Shown here piece after piece: positions 1-8,308 of a stretch of DNA of 64,000 nucleotides (position 1 is the stretch's first letter; the number at the start of each line of letters is the position of its first letter). Under the pieces are notes generated by a model, which was not told the origin of the DNA, made no database searches, and saw only the letters and a list, made by a program, of their open reading frames with translations. Both the position numbers and the translations under genes were made by a program. Location of the stretch: contig JAOSJU010000002.1 in the NCBI GenBank assembly GCA_027493945.1, positions 124,001-188,000 on the forward strand. The letters run 5' to 3'. The stretch is from Burkholderiaceae bacterium (GTDB lineage: Bacteria > Pseudomonadota > Gammaproteobacteria > Burkholderiales > Burkholderiaceae_E).

Positions 1-2
1 TG

Positions 3-203
3 CTGGTGCAGCATGCGCGCACCCCGCTGTCGCGCGAGAAGCTGATGACGCTGGCGCGCGGCCGCGAATACGGCGCCTACGACCGCAGCCTCGACGTTCA
101 GGTTTCGCGCCTGCGCAAGCTGATCGAGGACGATCCCCAGCAACCCCGCTACATCCAGACCGTCTGGGGCGTCGGCTACGTGTTCGTCCCGGACGGCGCA
201 TGA
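3..203 (+). CDS. OmpR-family response regulator, C-terminal end (5' end outside window)
   Basis: The last 66 codons of a response regulator enter from the left edge. The visible part is the end of the winged-helix DNA-binding domain of the OmpR/PhoB family: the recognition-helix segment RSLDVQVSRLRKLIEDD is followed by the wing signature VWGVGYVFVP. The stop codon overlaps the ATG of the histidine kinase downstream (ATGA at 200-203), so the two are translationally coupled and form one two-component system. The receiver domain lies outside the window, so the signal cannot be named. The family is clear; the specific regulon is unknown. Confidence 0.93.
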   Translation: MVQHARTPLSREKLMTLARGREYGAYDRSLDVQVSRLRKLIEDDPQQPRYIQTVWGVGYVFVPDGA

Positions 204-1600
204 GGTCGCAGGCCGCCGACACGGCGGGCGCGCGCGCCCCGGCGCAGCGCATCAGCCTGTTCTGGCGCACCTTCCTGCTGCTCGCGTTGCTGATCGGCGT
301 CAGCCTCGGAGCGACGCTGGGAATCGCCGGCCTGCTCGACCGCACGCCGCCCGAGCAGCGCCTGGCCTGGGAGGTCGCATCGGTGGTGAACCTGACGCGT
401 TCGGCGCTGGTGAGCGCCGAGCCCGATCGCCGGCTCGGCCTGCTCGACCAGCTCGCGCACGAAGAGGAAGTTCGGGTCCTGCCGAAGGAGCCCGAGGACC
501 GCATCGACGACGCCGCCACCGGTCCGCGGCTGCGCGCGCTCGAGCCGCGGCTGCGCCAACTGCTGGGCGCGGGCACGCGCGTGGCCGGCCGCGTGAACGG
601 CGTGGACGCAGTGTGGATCAGCTTCGAGATCGACGGCGACGACTACTGGCTGATCCTGCCGCGCGCCCGGGTCGAGCGCCAGTTCGGACCGGGGCTCGGC
701 CTGCTCGGCGTGATCGCCGCGGGCCTGTCGCTGCTCGGAGCGCTGCTCATCTCGCGGCTGGTCAACCGGCCGCTCGCCGACCTGAGCCGCGCGATCGCCC
801 GACTGAGCCGCGGCCAGGCGCCGCCGCCGTTGGCCGAGCAGGGCCCGACCGAAATCGCCGCGCTCAACCGCCGCTTCAACCGGCTGGCGCGCGACCTGGC
901 CCGGCTCGACGCCGATCGTTCGCTCGCGCTGGCGGGCATCTCGCACGACATTCGCAGCCCGCTCGCGCGGCTGCGAATGGAGATCGAGCTGGCACCGCTC
1001 GAGGCCGGGCAGCGCGAATCGATGGCCGAGGACATCGAGCGCATCGACCGCATCGTCGGGCAGTTCGTGCAGTACGCGCGGATCGCCGAGCCGCCACGCA
1101 CCGAACGGGTCGACGTCGCAGCGCTGCTCTCGGGCCCGGAGCACGGTTACCGCGCTGCGGTCGAAGCGGGCGAACTGGCACTGGAGATCGACGCGGGCGA
1201 CGCCCTGAACTGGATCGGCGACCCGACCGACCTGCACCGGGCGCTCGCCAACCTGATCGACAACTCGATGCGCTACGGACGCACCGCCGCCGGCAAGCCT
1301 GCGCACGTGCAGCTGCGCGCGCGGCGCTCGGCCGACGGCCTGTCGATCGAGGTGCGCGACCACGGCCCCGGCGTGCCCCCGGCCGACCTCGACCGGCTGC
1401 TCGAACCGTTCGCGCGGATGGACAGCGCGCGCGGCGAAAGCGGCGGCTCCGGGCTCGGGCTGGCGATCGTCGAGCGCCTGGCGCGCCGCTACGGCGGCGG
1501 TTTGCGCCTGCTCAACCTTCCCGCCGGAGGCCTGTCCGCAAGCTTGACCCTGCCCGACTACCGGGGCATGGTTGAGGCCGGGCGCGAATCCGTCCGATAG
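200..1600 (+). CDS. Two-component sensor histidine kinase (EnvZ-like architecture)
   Basis: This 466-residue inner-membrane kinase is the partner of the OmpR-type regulator ending at 203. In order it shows an N-terminal membrane segment (about residues 20-45), a periplasmic domain of about 115 residues, a second membrane segment (about 163-187), a HAMP linker, a dimerisation/phosphoacceptor helix with H-box SHDIRSPLARLR (His at about residue 249), and a HATPase domain. The ATPase domain carries the N box (IDNSMRYG, about 354), the G1 box (DHGPGVP) and the G2 box (GGSGLGLAIVERL). All catalytic motifs look intact. It overlaps the regulator by four bases. The size and layout match EnvZ, but the periplasmic domain is not recognisable, so osmosensing should not be assumed. 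Confidence 0.95.
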   Translation: MRSQAADTAGARAPAQRISLFWRTFLLLALLIGVSLGATLGIAGLLDRTPPEQRLAWEVASVVNLTRSALVSAEPDRRLGLLDQLAHEEEVRVLPKEPEDRIDDAATGPRLRALEPRLRQLLGAGTRVAGRVNGVDAVWISFEIDGDDYWLILPRARVERQFGPGLGLLGVIAAGLSLLGALLISRLVNRPLADLSRAIARLSRGQAPPPLAEQGPTEIAALNRRFNRLARDLARLDADRSLALAGISHDIRSPLARLRMEIELAPLEAGQRESMAEDIERIDRIVGQFVQYARIAEPPRTERVDVAALLSGPEHGYRAAVEAGELALEIDAGDALNWIGDPTDLHRALANLIDNSMRYGRTAAGKPAHVQLRARRSADGLSIEVRDHGPGVPPADLDRLLEPFARMDSARGESGGSGLGLAIVERLARRYGGGLRLLNLPAGGLSASLTLPDYRGMVEAGRESVR

Positions 1601-1626
1601 CCCAAGACAATCAATTGCATTTGAAT

Positions 1627-1661
1627 CTCCAATTGGAGTTTCCAATCGAACGTTGATACAT
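1627..1661 (+). promoter_or_regulatory. Putative rubrerythrin promoter with a 12-bp palindrome
   Basis: The 135-bp gap before the rubrerythrin gene is locally AT-rich in a very GC-rich genome. It contains a perfect palindrome CTCCAATTGGAG at 1627-1638. Its right half overlaps a possible -35 (TTGGAG, 1633-1638), followed after 18 bp by a possible -10 (TACATT, 1657-1662). A related half-site, TCCAATCGAA, follows at 1641. The promoter elements are weak matches. The palindrome is the firmer observation and would suit a dimeric regulator. Confidence 0.4.
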
Positions 1662-1735
1662 TCGATCGGGCCGGCCGCCGCGTCGCGCGCGGCCGAGAGC
1701 ATCCTCCCCCCACCCTTTCGAAAAAGGAGACTTCC

Positions 1736-2155
1736 ATGCCCAGCCTGAAAGGCACGAAGACCCACCAGAACCTGAAGGACGCGTTCGCCGGCGAGAGCCG
1801 GGCGAACCGCCGCTACCTGTACTTCGCAAACAAGGCCGACGTCGAAGGCCAGCCGGAAGTGGCTGCGCTGTTCCGCTCGACCGCCGAGGGCGAGACCGGC
1901 CACGCGCACGGCCACCTCGACTATCTGGCCGAAGTGGGCGACCCGGCCACCGACCTGCCGATCGGCTCCTCGCAGGCCAACCTGAAGTCGGCCGTCGCCG
2001 GCGAGACGCACGAGTACACCGACATGTACCCGGGCATGGCCAAGGCGGCGCGCCAGGAAGGCTTCGACGAGATCGCCGACTGGTTCGAGACGCTGGCCAA
2101 GGCCGAGCGCTCGCACGCGAACAAGTTCGCGAAGGCCCTCGAGACGCTGGCCTGA
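1736..2155 (+). CDS. Rubrerythrin-family ferritin-like diiron protein
   Basis: This 139-residue protein begins [18 protein letters not shown] and is almost entirely a ferritin-like four-helix bundle. Iron-ligand motifs are visible in helix pairs: [11 protein letters not shown] near the start, [10 protein letters not shown] about residue 50, and later [13 protein letters not shown] and [10 protein letters not shown]. There is no C-terminal rubredoxin domain (no CxxC pair), so it is the short rubrerythrin form and needs an outside electron donor. Rubrerythrins reduce hydrogen peroxide. A strong ribosome site (AAAGGAGA) precedes the ATG and an intrinsic terminator follows. The next two genes (Fe-S protein and DUF3501) commonly accompany this short rubrerythrin in proteobacteria and may supply electrons. 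Confidence 0.93.
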   Translation: MPSLKGTKTHQNLKDAFAGESRANRRYLYFANKADVEGQPEVAALFRSTAEGETGHAHGHLDYLAEVGDPATDLPIGSSQANLKSAVAGETHEYTDMYPGMAKAARQEGFDEIADWFETLAKAERSHANKFAKALETLA

Positions 2156-2211
2156 CACCCGCAGGTCCGCCGTCCGGCTACCCGGGCGCCTGCGGCCCGC
2201 GACAAGCGCGA

Positions 2212-2242
2212 GGGGAGCTCCGGAGCCCGGAGCTCCCCTTTT
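2212..2242 (+). terminator. Rho-independent terminator after rubrerythrin
   Basis: A perfect 12-bp stem (2212-2223 paired with 2227-2238) with a 3-nt AGC loop is followed by TTTT at 2239-2242. It lies 57 bp after the rubrerythrin stop and 47 bp before the next ATG. It therefore either separates the rubrerythrin transcript from the Fe-S gene or attenuates read-through into it. Confidence 0.9.
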
Positions 2243-2288
2243 CATTCACCCTGCCCCGCCGCGCGCCGGGCATACGCCGGGAACGACG

Positions 2289-3656
2289 ATGACTGTACGC
2301 GAAGGTTCGCTCGAAGCTCCTACCCGCCACCCGCTCGACTGGAAGAACCCCGCGTTCCACGACGAGGCGAAGGCGCTCGACGAGATGCAGCGCGTCTTCG
2401 ACATCTGCCACGGCTGCAGGCGCTGCCTGAGCCTGTGCAATGCGTTCCCGACCCTGTTCGACCTGGTCGACGAGTCCTCCAGCGGCGAGGTCGACGGCGT
2501 CGACCGCAAGGACTACTGGAAGGTGGTCGACCAGTGCTACCTGTGCGACGTCTGCTACATGACCAAGTGCCCGTACGTGCCGCCGCACCCGTGGAACGTC
2601 GACTTCCCGCACCTGATGCTGCGCGGCAAGGCGATCCAGTTCCGCCAGGGCACGCCGACGCGGTTTCGCGACGTGCAGCTCTCGTCGACCGATCGCAACG
2701 GCACGCTGGCCGGCATCCCGGTGGTGGTGCAGGCGGTCAACGCGCTGAGCCGCAACAAGACCGCGCGCAAGTTCGGCGAGAAGGCGATCGGCGTGCACCG
2801 CGACGCCTGGCTGCCGCCGTTCACCAGCGACAAGTTCCGCTCGTATGCCGCGCCGTCGAAGCCGCACCCGGTGCGCAACGGCGAGCGCACCCCCGGCAAG
2901 GTCGCGATCTATGCGACCTGCTACGTCAACTACAACGAGCCCGGCATCGGCCACGACCTGGCTGCCGTGCTCGACCACAACGAGATTCCGTACGTGCTGG
3001 CCGAGAAGGAAGCCTGCTGCGGAATGCCCAAGCTCGAGCTCGGCGACCTGGAATCGGTGGCGGCCCTGAAGGAAAAGAACATTCCGGCGCTGGCGAAGCT
3101 CGCGCGCGCCGGCTACGCGATCCTGGCGCCGATCCCGTCGTGCGCGCTGATGTTCAAGCAGGAACTGCCGATGATGTTTCCGGACGACGCGGAGGTGAAG
3201 GCGGTGCAGGAAGCGATGTTCGACCCGTTCGAGTACTTCGTGCTGCGCGCGAAGGACGGACTGCTGAAGACCGACTTCCCCAAGCCGCTGGGCAGGGTCT
3301 CCTACCACGTCGCCTGCCACCTGCGCGTGCAGAACGTCGGCCAGAAGACGCGCGAGCTGCTGCAGACGATCCCGGGCACGAACCTGAACACGATCGAGCG
3401 CTGCTCGGGGCACGCCGGCACCTGGGGTGTGAAGAAGGAGTATCACGAGATCGCGAAGAAGATCGGCAAGCCGGTGTTCCGCCAGATGGGCGAGCACCCC
3501 GGCGGCGAGCCCGACTGGATCGCCTCCGACTGCCAGCTCGCCGGGCATCACATCGAGCAGGGAATGACCGAGGCCGGGCGAGCGGTCGCGGGCAAGCTTG
3601 CGCATCCGCTCACGCTGCTGCGGATCGCGTACGGATTGGGGCCTGTTCAGGCTTGA
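2289..3656 (+). CDS. GlpC/HdrD-like iron-sulfur protein (heterodisulfide-reductase-related)
   Basis: This 455-residue protein has two ferredoxin-type cysteine clusters in the N-terminal third: CHGCRRCLSLCNAFP (about residue 40) and CYLCDVCYMTKCPYVPPHP (about 82). Two CCG-type domains follow, represented by EKEACCGMPKLELGD and by the later segments ACHLRVQNVG and CSGHAGTWG. This is the layout of GlpC, the glycolate oxidase Fe-S subunit and heterodisulfide reductase subunit D, which move electrons between flavins or [4Fe-4S] centres and a partner. No membrane segment is visible. Lying between a rubrerythrin and a DUF3501 gene, it is a plausible electron donor to the rubrerythrin (inference). 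Its substrate is unknown. Confidence 0.88.
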   Translation: MTVREGSLEAPTRHPLDWKNPAFHDEAKALDEMQRVFDICHGCRRCLSLCNAFPTLFDLVDESSSGEVDGVDRKDYWKVVDQCYLCDVCYMTKCPYVPPHPWNVDFPHLMLRGKAIQFRQGTPTRFRDVQLSSTDRNGTLAGIPVVVQAVNALSRNKTARKFGEKAIGVHRDAWLPPFTSDKFRSYAAPSKPHPVRNGERTPGKVAIYATCYVNYNEPGIGHDLAAVLDHNEIPYVLAEKEACCGMPKLELGDLESVAALKEKNIPALAKLARAGYAILAPIPSCALMFKQELPMMFPDDAEVKAVQEAMFDPFEYFVLRAKDGLLKTDFPKPLGRVSYHVACHLRVQNVGQKTRELLQTIPGTNLNTIERCSGHAGTWGVKKEYHEIAKKIGKPVFRQMGEHPGGEPDWIASDCQLAGHHIEQGMTEAGRAVAGKLAHPLTLLRIAYGLGPVQA

Positions 3657-3678
3657 ATCGATGAAGGAAGCAACGACC

Positions 3679-4264
3679 ATGGCAAAGGTGAGCCGTGAAT
3701 CGCTGATGACGCTCGAGGCCTACGCGAAGGCGCGGCCCGAGTTCCGGCGCAAGGTGATCGAGCACAAGAAGAGCCGCAAGGTGGCGCTGGGTGCGCACGT
3801 CACGCTGCTGTTCGAGGACGAGCTGACGGTGCGCTACCAGATCCGAGGAGATGCTGCGCATCGAGAAGATCTTCGAGGAGGAAGGCATCGAGCACGAACT
3901 CGAAGCCTACAACCCGCTGATTCCCGACGGCCGCAACCTGAAGGCGACGATGCTGATCGAGTACGAAGACGTCGACGTGCGGCGCCGCGAGCTGGCGCGG
4001 CTGCGCGGCGTCGAAGATCGCCTCTGGGTGCAGGTCGAGGGCGCGCCGCGCGTCTACGCGATCGCCGACGAGGATCTCGAACGCGAGAACGAGGAAAAGA
4101 CTTCGGCGGTACACTTCGTCCGGTTCGAGCTCACCGACGCGATGGCCGCCGCGCTGCGTGGCGGCGCCGCGCTGTCGGTCGGCGTCGATCACGAGAACTA
4201 CCGCGCCGAGGCGAGCCCGCTGCCGGCTGCGGTGCGCAACGCGCTGGTGGCCGACCTCGACTGA
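3679..4264 (+). CDS. DUF3501 family protein (reading frame broken by a one-base insertion)
   Basis: The product is about 194 residues, the usual length of DUF3501, once one base is ignored. The first part (AKVSRESLMTLEAYAKARPE through FEDELTVRYQI) is in one frame and the rest (EMLRIEKIFEEEGIEHELEA to the end) is in the next. The join falls at 3843-3845, where ATCCGAGGAG would read in frame as ATC GAG GAG, so an extra C is the simplest explanation. I chose the ATG at 3679 because GAAGGAAG lies upstream at good spacing; an ATG at 3661 is also in frame. The function of the family is unknown. It follows the Fe-S gene by 22 bp and is presumably co-transcribed with it. Confidence 0.85.
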
Positions 4265-4310
4265 GAGCGGCCGGCGGCGCGATCACCAGCCCATTCGACG
4301 GAATCCCGAG

Positions 4311-5438
4311 ATGCCCGGCCTGCGCCCCGAAGTCGATCCCGACGGACTGCTCGAATACTCGGTGGTCTACACCGACCGCACGCTGAACCACATGTCGCGG
4401 CGCTTCCAGGGCGTGATGCGCGACATCTCCGCGGTGCTGAAGGAGGTCTATCGGGGCACGGCGGCAATCGTCGTCCCGGGCAGCGGCACCTTCGGCATGG
4501 AGGCGGTGGCGCGGCAGTTCGCGACCGGGCGCAAGGTGCTGGTGATCCGCAACGGCTGGTTCAGCTATCGCTGGACGCAGATGTTCGAGATGGGCGCGAT
4601 TCCCGCCAGCGCCACCGTGCTCGCCGCGCGGCCCTCGCAACCGGGCCGGCAGGCGCCGTTCGCGCCCGCCCCGATCGACGAGGTGGTCGCGGCGATCGAG
4701 CGCGAGCGCCCCGACGTGGTGTTCGCGCCTCACGTCGAAACCGCGTCCGGCATCATCCTTCCCGAACCCTACCTGCGTGCGGTGGCGGCCGCCACGCGCG
4801 CGGCCGGCGGGCTGTTCGTGCTCGACTGCATCGCCTCGGGCGCCATGTGGGTCGACATCGTCGAGTCGGGCGTCGACGTGCTGATCAGCGCACCGCAAAA
4901 AGGCTGGAGCGGGCCGTCGTGCTGCGCGCTGGTGATGCTGGGCGAGCGCGCCGGCGAGCGCATCGACCAGACCCGCTCGACCAGCTTCGCCTGCGACCTG
5001 CGCAAGTGGCTGCAGATCATGCAGACCTACGAAGGCGGCGGCCACGCGTACCACGCGACGCTGCCCACCGAGGCGCTGGTGCGGGTGCGCGACGCGATGC
5101 TCGAGACGCAAGGCTTCGGCTTCGGCCGGGCCCGCGATGCGCAACAGGAACTGGGCGACCGGGTGCGCGCTGCGCTCGCCGCGCGCGGCTTCCCCAGCGT
5201 GGCCGCGGCCGGTTTCGAGGCGCCGGGCGTGGTGGTCGCCTACACCGACGATCCCGACATCCACTCGGGCCGCAAGCTGGCCGAGCAGGGCCTGCAGATC
5301 GCCGCGGGCGTGCCCTTGCAGTGCGGCGAGCCGGACGATTTCCGCAGCTTCCGCATCGGCCTGTTCGGGCTGGACAAGCTGCAGGACGTCGATCGCGCCG
5401 TGCGGGTGCTCGACGAGGCGCTGGCGCGCGCGCTCTGA
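4311..5438 (+). CDS. Class V aminotransferase (alanine-glyoxylate aminotransferase-like)
   Basis: This 375-residue enzyme is a PLP fold-type I, class V aminotransferase. It shows an N-terminal substrate-binding stretch (VPGSGTFGMEAVARQF), the conserved aspartate region (GLFVLDCIASGAMWVDI) and the Schiff-base lysine in LISAPQKGWSGP, followed by the C-terminal domain ending in FRIGLFGLDKLQDVDRAV. It is close in layout to serine/alanine-glyoxylate and phosphonoacetaldehyde-type transaminases. The substrate cannot be decided from sequence. The ATG at 4311 begins 46 bp after the DUF3501 stop; an in-frame open stretch further upstream overlaps DUF3501 and is not used. Confidence 0.87.
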   Translation: MPGLRPEVDPDGLLEYSVVYTDRTLNHMSRRFQGVMRDISAVLKEVYRGTAAIVVPGSGTFGMEAVARQFATGRKVLVIRNGWFSYRWTQMFEMGAIPASATVLAARPSQPGRQAPFAPAPIDEVVAAIERERPDVVFAPHVETASGIILPEPYLRAVAAATRAAGGLFVLDCIASGAMWVDIVESGVDVLISAPQKGWSGPSCCALVMLGERAGERIDQTRSTSFACDLRKWLQIMQTYEGGGHAYHATLPTEALVRVRDAMLETQGFGFGRARDAQQELGDRVRAALAARGFPSVAAAGFEAPGVVVAYTDDPDIHSGRKLAEQGLQIAAGVPLQCGEPDDFRSFRIGLFGLDKLQDVDRAVRVLDEALARAL

Positions 5439-5472
5439 CGTTGTCCGGCGGGCGCGGGCAAGTCGTCCGCGA

Positions 5473-6234
5473 TCAGTCGAGTGCGGCCGCGAGCGCGCAA
5501 TCGAGGCGTTCGGCCCACGCGAGGGCATCGATCGCCGCGGCATCGGGCGCCTCGTCGCAGGCGCCGGTCAGGCGCTCGAGCCGCAGCGCATCGTCCGGCG
5601 CGCCCAGCGCTTCGCACAGCAATCTCCAGTCGGGGCGCGAAATCAGCGTGCCGGCCGAAAACGCCACACCGCTGCGCCGGCGCTGCTGCGCCAGGCCGGT
5701 GAGCTTGCGGCCAGCCGCATCCGTGACCTCCCACGGCGACAGCGAGCCGAAGCAGGCCCAGCGAACCGTGTCGGTCGTCGCCTGGCCGCTCCGGGGCTGC
5801 GACGGCTGCACTGGCGACTGCTGCGTCAGCCGCGCCACGGACGGCTGCGACACCGGTTGCGGCGCGATCGCGCGCGCGTCGACGCCGGCCTCGCGCATCA
5901 CCTGCGCGTGCAATTCGCCCAGCCATCGATAGCTGCCGACCAGCCCTTCGGCGAGCAGCCGATCGTCGGGCGGCAGCACCACGCTCGCGCCGACCATCCA
6001 GGGCCCAGCCAGCACCGCACCGCCGCCGGACGGGCGCACGCTGACCGGGATGCCGGGCGGCGCGCGCCGCGCCACTTCAGCGTGCAGCGCGCGCTGCGAG
6101 CATCCGAGCACGATCTCGGCCGCCGGATAGAGCCAGACGCGCCACTGTGCTGCGGTGGCCGGCGCGCGGAGCACGCCCGCCACCCAGGCATGCTCGTGCG
6201 CGATCGTCGCCGCAACCTGCATCCGGTCCTTCAC
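5473..6234 (-). CDS. Lipoate-protein ligase A-like protein (BPL/LPL catalytic domain)
   Basis: This 253-residue protein resembles the lipoyl/biotinyl transferase fold. VSVRPSGGGAVLAGPW corresponds to the ligase motif RRxGGGxVxH, and GRKLTGLAQQRRR corresponds to the catalytic-lysine region GRKIxGxAQ. The expected histidine after GGGAV is replaced by alanine-glycine, and residues about 115-150 form a Ser/Gln/Pro-rich insert that looks disordered. It could attach lipoate or octanoate to OdhB (about 22 kb away), or could be a diverged paralogue. An ATG at 6222 is an alternative start. It precedes nothing obviously related, lying 61 bp downstream of the TrpB2 gene on the same strand. Confidence 0.72.
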   Translation of the reverse strand: MKDRMQVAATIAHEHAWVAGVLRAPATAAQWRVWLYPAAEIVLGCSQRALHAEVARRAPPGIPVSVRPSGGGAVLAGPWMVGASVVLPPDDRLLAEGLVGSYRWLGELHAQVMREAGVDARAIAPQPVSQPSVARLTQQSPVQPSQPRSGQATTDTVRWACFGSLSPWEVTDAAGRKLTGLAQQRRRSGVAFSAGTLISRPDWRLLCEALGAPDDALRLERLTGACDEAPDAAAIDALAWAERLDCALAAALD

Positions 6235-6295
6235 GCGTGGGCCTGCCGCGGGCGCGCCGCCGGAGCGCGTGGGCGCCCCCGACGCGCCCGGACCC

Positions 6296-7666
6296 TCAGG
6301 CCGGTTCGGGCACGCTCGGCAGGCCGGCCAGCGCCATCGCGAGTTCCTTCTCGTCGTAGGACTGGTCGCTCAGCGATCCCGCGCTGTAGGCCATGTAGGC
6401 GGCCATGTCGAAGTGGCCGTGCCCGGAGAGGTTGAACAGGATCGTCTCCGAACGCCCCTCGCGCTTGCAGCGCAGCGCCTCGTCGATCGCCGCCTTGACC
6501 GCGTGGTTCGCTTCCGGTGCCGGGACGATGCCCTCGGTGCGCGCGAACTGCACGCCGGCAGCGAAGCACTCGGTCTGCTGATAGGCGACGGCTTCGATGA
6601 GCTTCAGGTCGAGCAGGTGCGAGATGAGCGGCCCCATGCCGTGATAGCGCAGGCCGCCCGCATGGAAGCCCGGCGGCGTGAAGGTGGAACCGAGCGTGTG
6701 CATCTTCACCAGCGGCGTCATGTGTCCGGTGTCGCCGAAGTCGTATGCCAGTTTGCCGCGGGTAAGCGTGGGGCACGCCGCGGGCTCGACCGCGACGACG
6801 CGCGACTTCTTGCCGCCGCGCAGGCCCTGGCCGATGAACGGGAACACGAGCCCCGCGAAGTTCGAGCCGCCGCCGGTGCAGCCGATGATCACATCGGGCC
6901 ACGCGTCGGCCATCTGCATCTGCTCGATCGCCTCCTGGCCGACGACGGTCTGGTGCAGCATCACGTGATTGAGCACCGAGCCGAGCGCGTACTTGGTGCC
7001 GTCGTCCTTCGCGGCGACTTCGACCGCCTCGGAGATCGCGATGCCGAGGCTGCCCGGATGATCGGGGCGCTGCGCCAGCACCGCGCGCCCGTAATCGGTT
7101 TCGTTCGACGGCGACGCGACGCAGCGCGCCCCGTAGGTCTCCATCAGCGCGCGCCGGTACGGTTTCTGGTCGTAGGAGACGCGCACCTGGAACACGGTCA
7201 CGTCGATGCCGAACAGCGCCCCGGCGAAGGCGAGCGACGAGCCCCACTGACCGGCCCCGGTTTCCGTCGAGAGGCGCGTGATGCCGGCCTCGCGGTTGTA
7301 GAACGCCTGCGCGACCGCCGTGTTCGGCTTGTGGCTGCCGGCGGGGCTCACGCCCTCGTACTTGTAGAAGATCTTCGCCGGGGTGCCGAGCGCCTGTTCC
7401 AGCCGGCGGGCACGCACCAGCGGGCTCGGGCGCCACAGGCGATAGATGTCGCGCACCGGTTCGGGAATGTCGATCTCGCGCTCGGTCGTGACCTCCTGCA
7501 TGATCAGCGCCATCGGGAACAGCGGCGCGAGGTCGTCGGGCCCGATCGGCTTCATCGTGCCGGGGTGCAGCACCGGAGCCAGCGGCTTCGGCAGGTCGGC
7601 CTGGATGTTGTACCAACGCTTCGGAATGCGGCTCTCGTCGAGCAGGAACTTCGTCTGTTCGCCCAT
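6296..7666 (-). CDS. TrpB2-type tryptophan synthase beta-like PLP enzyme
   Basis: The 456-residue protein has the length and motifs of the TrpB2 subfamily rather than canonical TrpB (about 400 residues). The PLP lysine lies in PAGSHKPNTAVAQAF, the phosphate-binding glycine loop is CTGGGSNFAG, and the activity segment TETGAGQWGSSLAFAGALFG is complete. TrpB2 enzymes condense indole and serine to tryptophan, often as stand-alone enzymes that do not pair with TrpA. No trpA or other trp gene is nearby. The start is well placed after a GGGGGAGAC stretch. A salvage role for free indole is likely but inferred. Confidence 0.93.
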   Translation of the reverse strand: MGEQTKFLLDESRIPKRWYNIQADLPKPLAPVLHPGTMKPIGPDDLAPLFPMALIMQEVTTEREIDIPEPVRDIYRLWRPSPLVRARRLEQALGTPAKIFYKYEGVSPAGSHKPNTAVAQAFYNREAGITRLSTETGAGQWGSSLAFAGALFGIDVTVFQVRVSYDQKPYRRALMETYGARCVASPSNETDYGRAVLAQRPDHPGSLGIAISEAVEVAAKDDGTKYALGSVLNHVMLHQTVVGQEAIEQMQMADAWPDVIIGCTGGGSNFAGLVFPFIGQGLRGGKKSRVVAVEPAACPTLTRGKLAYDFGDTGHMTPLVKMHTLGSTFTPPGFHAGGLRYHGMGPLISHLLDLKLIEAVAYQQTECFAAGVQFARTEGIVPAPEANHAVKAAIDEALRCKREGRSETILFNLSGHGHFDMAAYMAYSAGSLSDQSYDEKELAMALAGLPSVPEPA

Positions 7667-7816
7667 CGTCGTCTCCCCCTTGTGGTTGGTGCGGGCCGGA
7701 AGCGCGCCCCGGGGCCTGCACGGGGTGACGCGGCTCGCGAAGGGGTCAGTGTACCGAAAGGCCGCGCGCGCGCCGCAGCACGGCCGCCGCGGCAGGCCGG
7801 CGTCAGTTGACCTGCC

Positions 7817-8308
7817 TCAAGCGCCCACCGGGCGCGCCACCAGCAGCGCCACCGCCTGCGCGGCGATCCCCTCGCCGCGCCCGGCGAAGCCGAGCCGCTC
7901 GGCGGTCTTGGCCTTGACGCCGACCTGCCCGACGCCGACGCCGAGTGCCACGGCGATCCGTTCGGCCATCCGCGGCAGGTAGTTGGCGAGCTTCGGCGCC
8001 TGGGCGATCACCGTCGCGTCGACGTTGCCGACATCCCATCCGGCCGCGTTCACCCGCCGCGCCGCCTCCGCCAGAAGCGCCACGCTGTCGGCGCCGCGCC
8101 AGCGCTCGTCGGTATCGGGGAAGTGCCGGCCGATGTCGCCGAGCGCGGCCGCGCCGAGCAGTGCATCGGTGATCGCGTGCAGCAGCACATCGGCGTCGGA
8201 GTGCCCGAGCAGGCCGTGGCTGTGCGGCACCTCGACCCCGCCGATCACCAGCCTGCGCCCGGGCACCAGCGCGTGCACGTCGTAGCCCTGCCCGATCCGG
8301 ATGTTCAT
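7817..8308 (-). CDS. ispF: 2-C-methyl-D-erythritol 2,4-cyclodiphosphate synthase
   Basis: This 163-residue enzyme performs the fifth step of the non-mevalonate isoprenoid pathway, making the cyclic diphosphate from CDP-ME 2-phosphate in the cytoplasm. The N-terminal metal and substrate motif [14 protein letters not shown] is followed by [19 protein letters not shown], which holds the conserved His and Asp residues, and then by [19 protein letters not shown]. The C-terminal [19 protein letters not shown] is typical. The length is normal. Its ATG overlaps the ispD stop (ATGA, 8305-8308), giving the common ispD-ispF coupling. Confidence 0.98.
   Translation of the reverse strand: MNIRIGQGYDVHALVPGRRLVIGGVEVPHSHGLLGHSDADVLLHAITDALLGAAALGDIGRHFPDTDERWRGADSVALLAEAARRVNAAGWDVGNVDATVIAQAPKLANYLPRMAERIAVALGVGVGQVGVKAKTAERLGFAGRGEGIAAQAVALLVARPVGA

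Noticed and set aside
176..2245. Very long antisense open frame (689 codons)
   Set aside because: It covers the histidine kinase and rubrerythrin on the other strand, has no family motifs, and its Arg/Ala/Gly-rich composition is typical of GC-rich shadow frames.
3679..4264. Calling the frameshifted genes pseudogenes
   Set aside because: The same single-base pattern affects about fourteen genes including essential ones, and no second mutations or loss of motifs are visible, so error is simpler.
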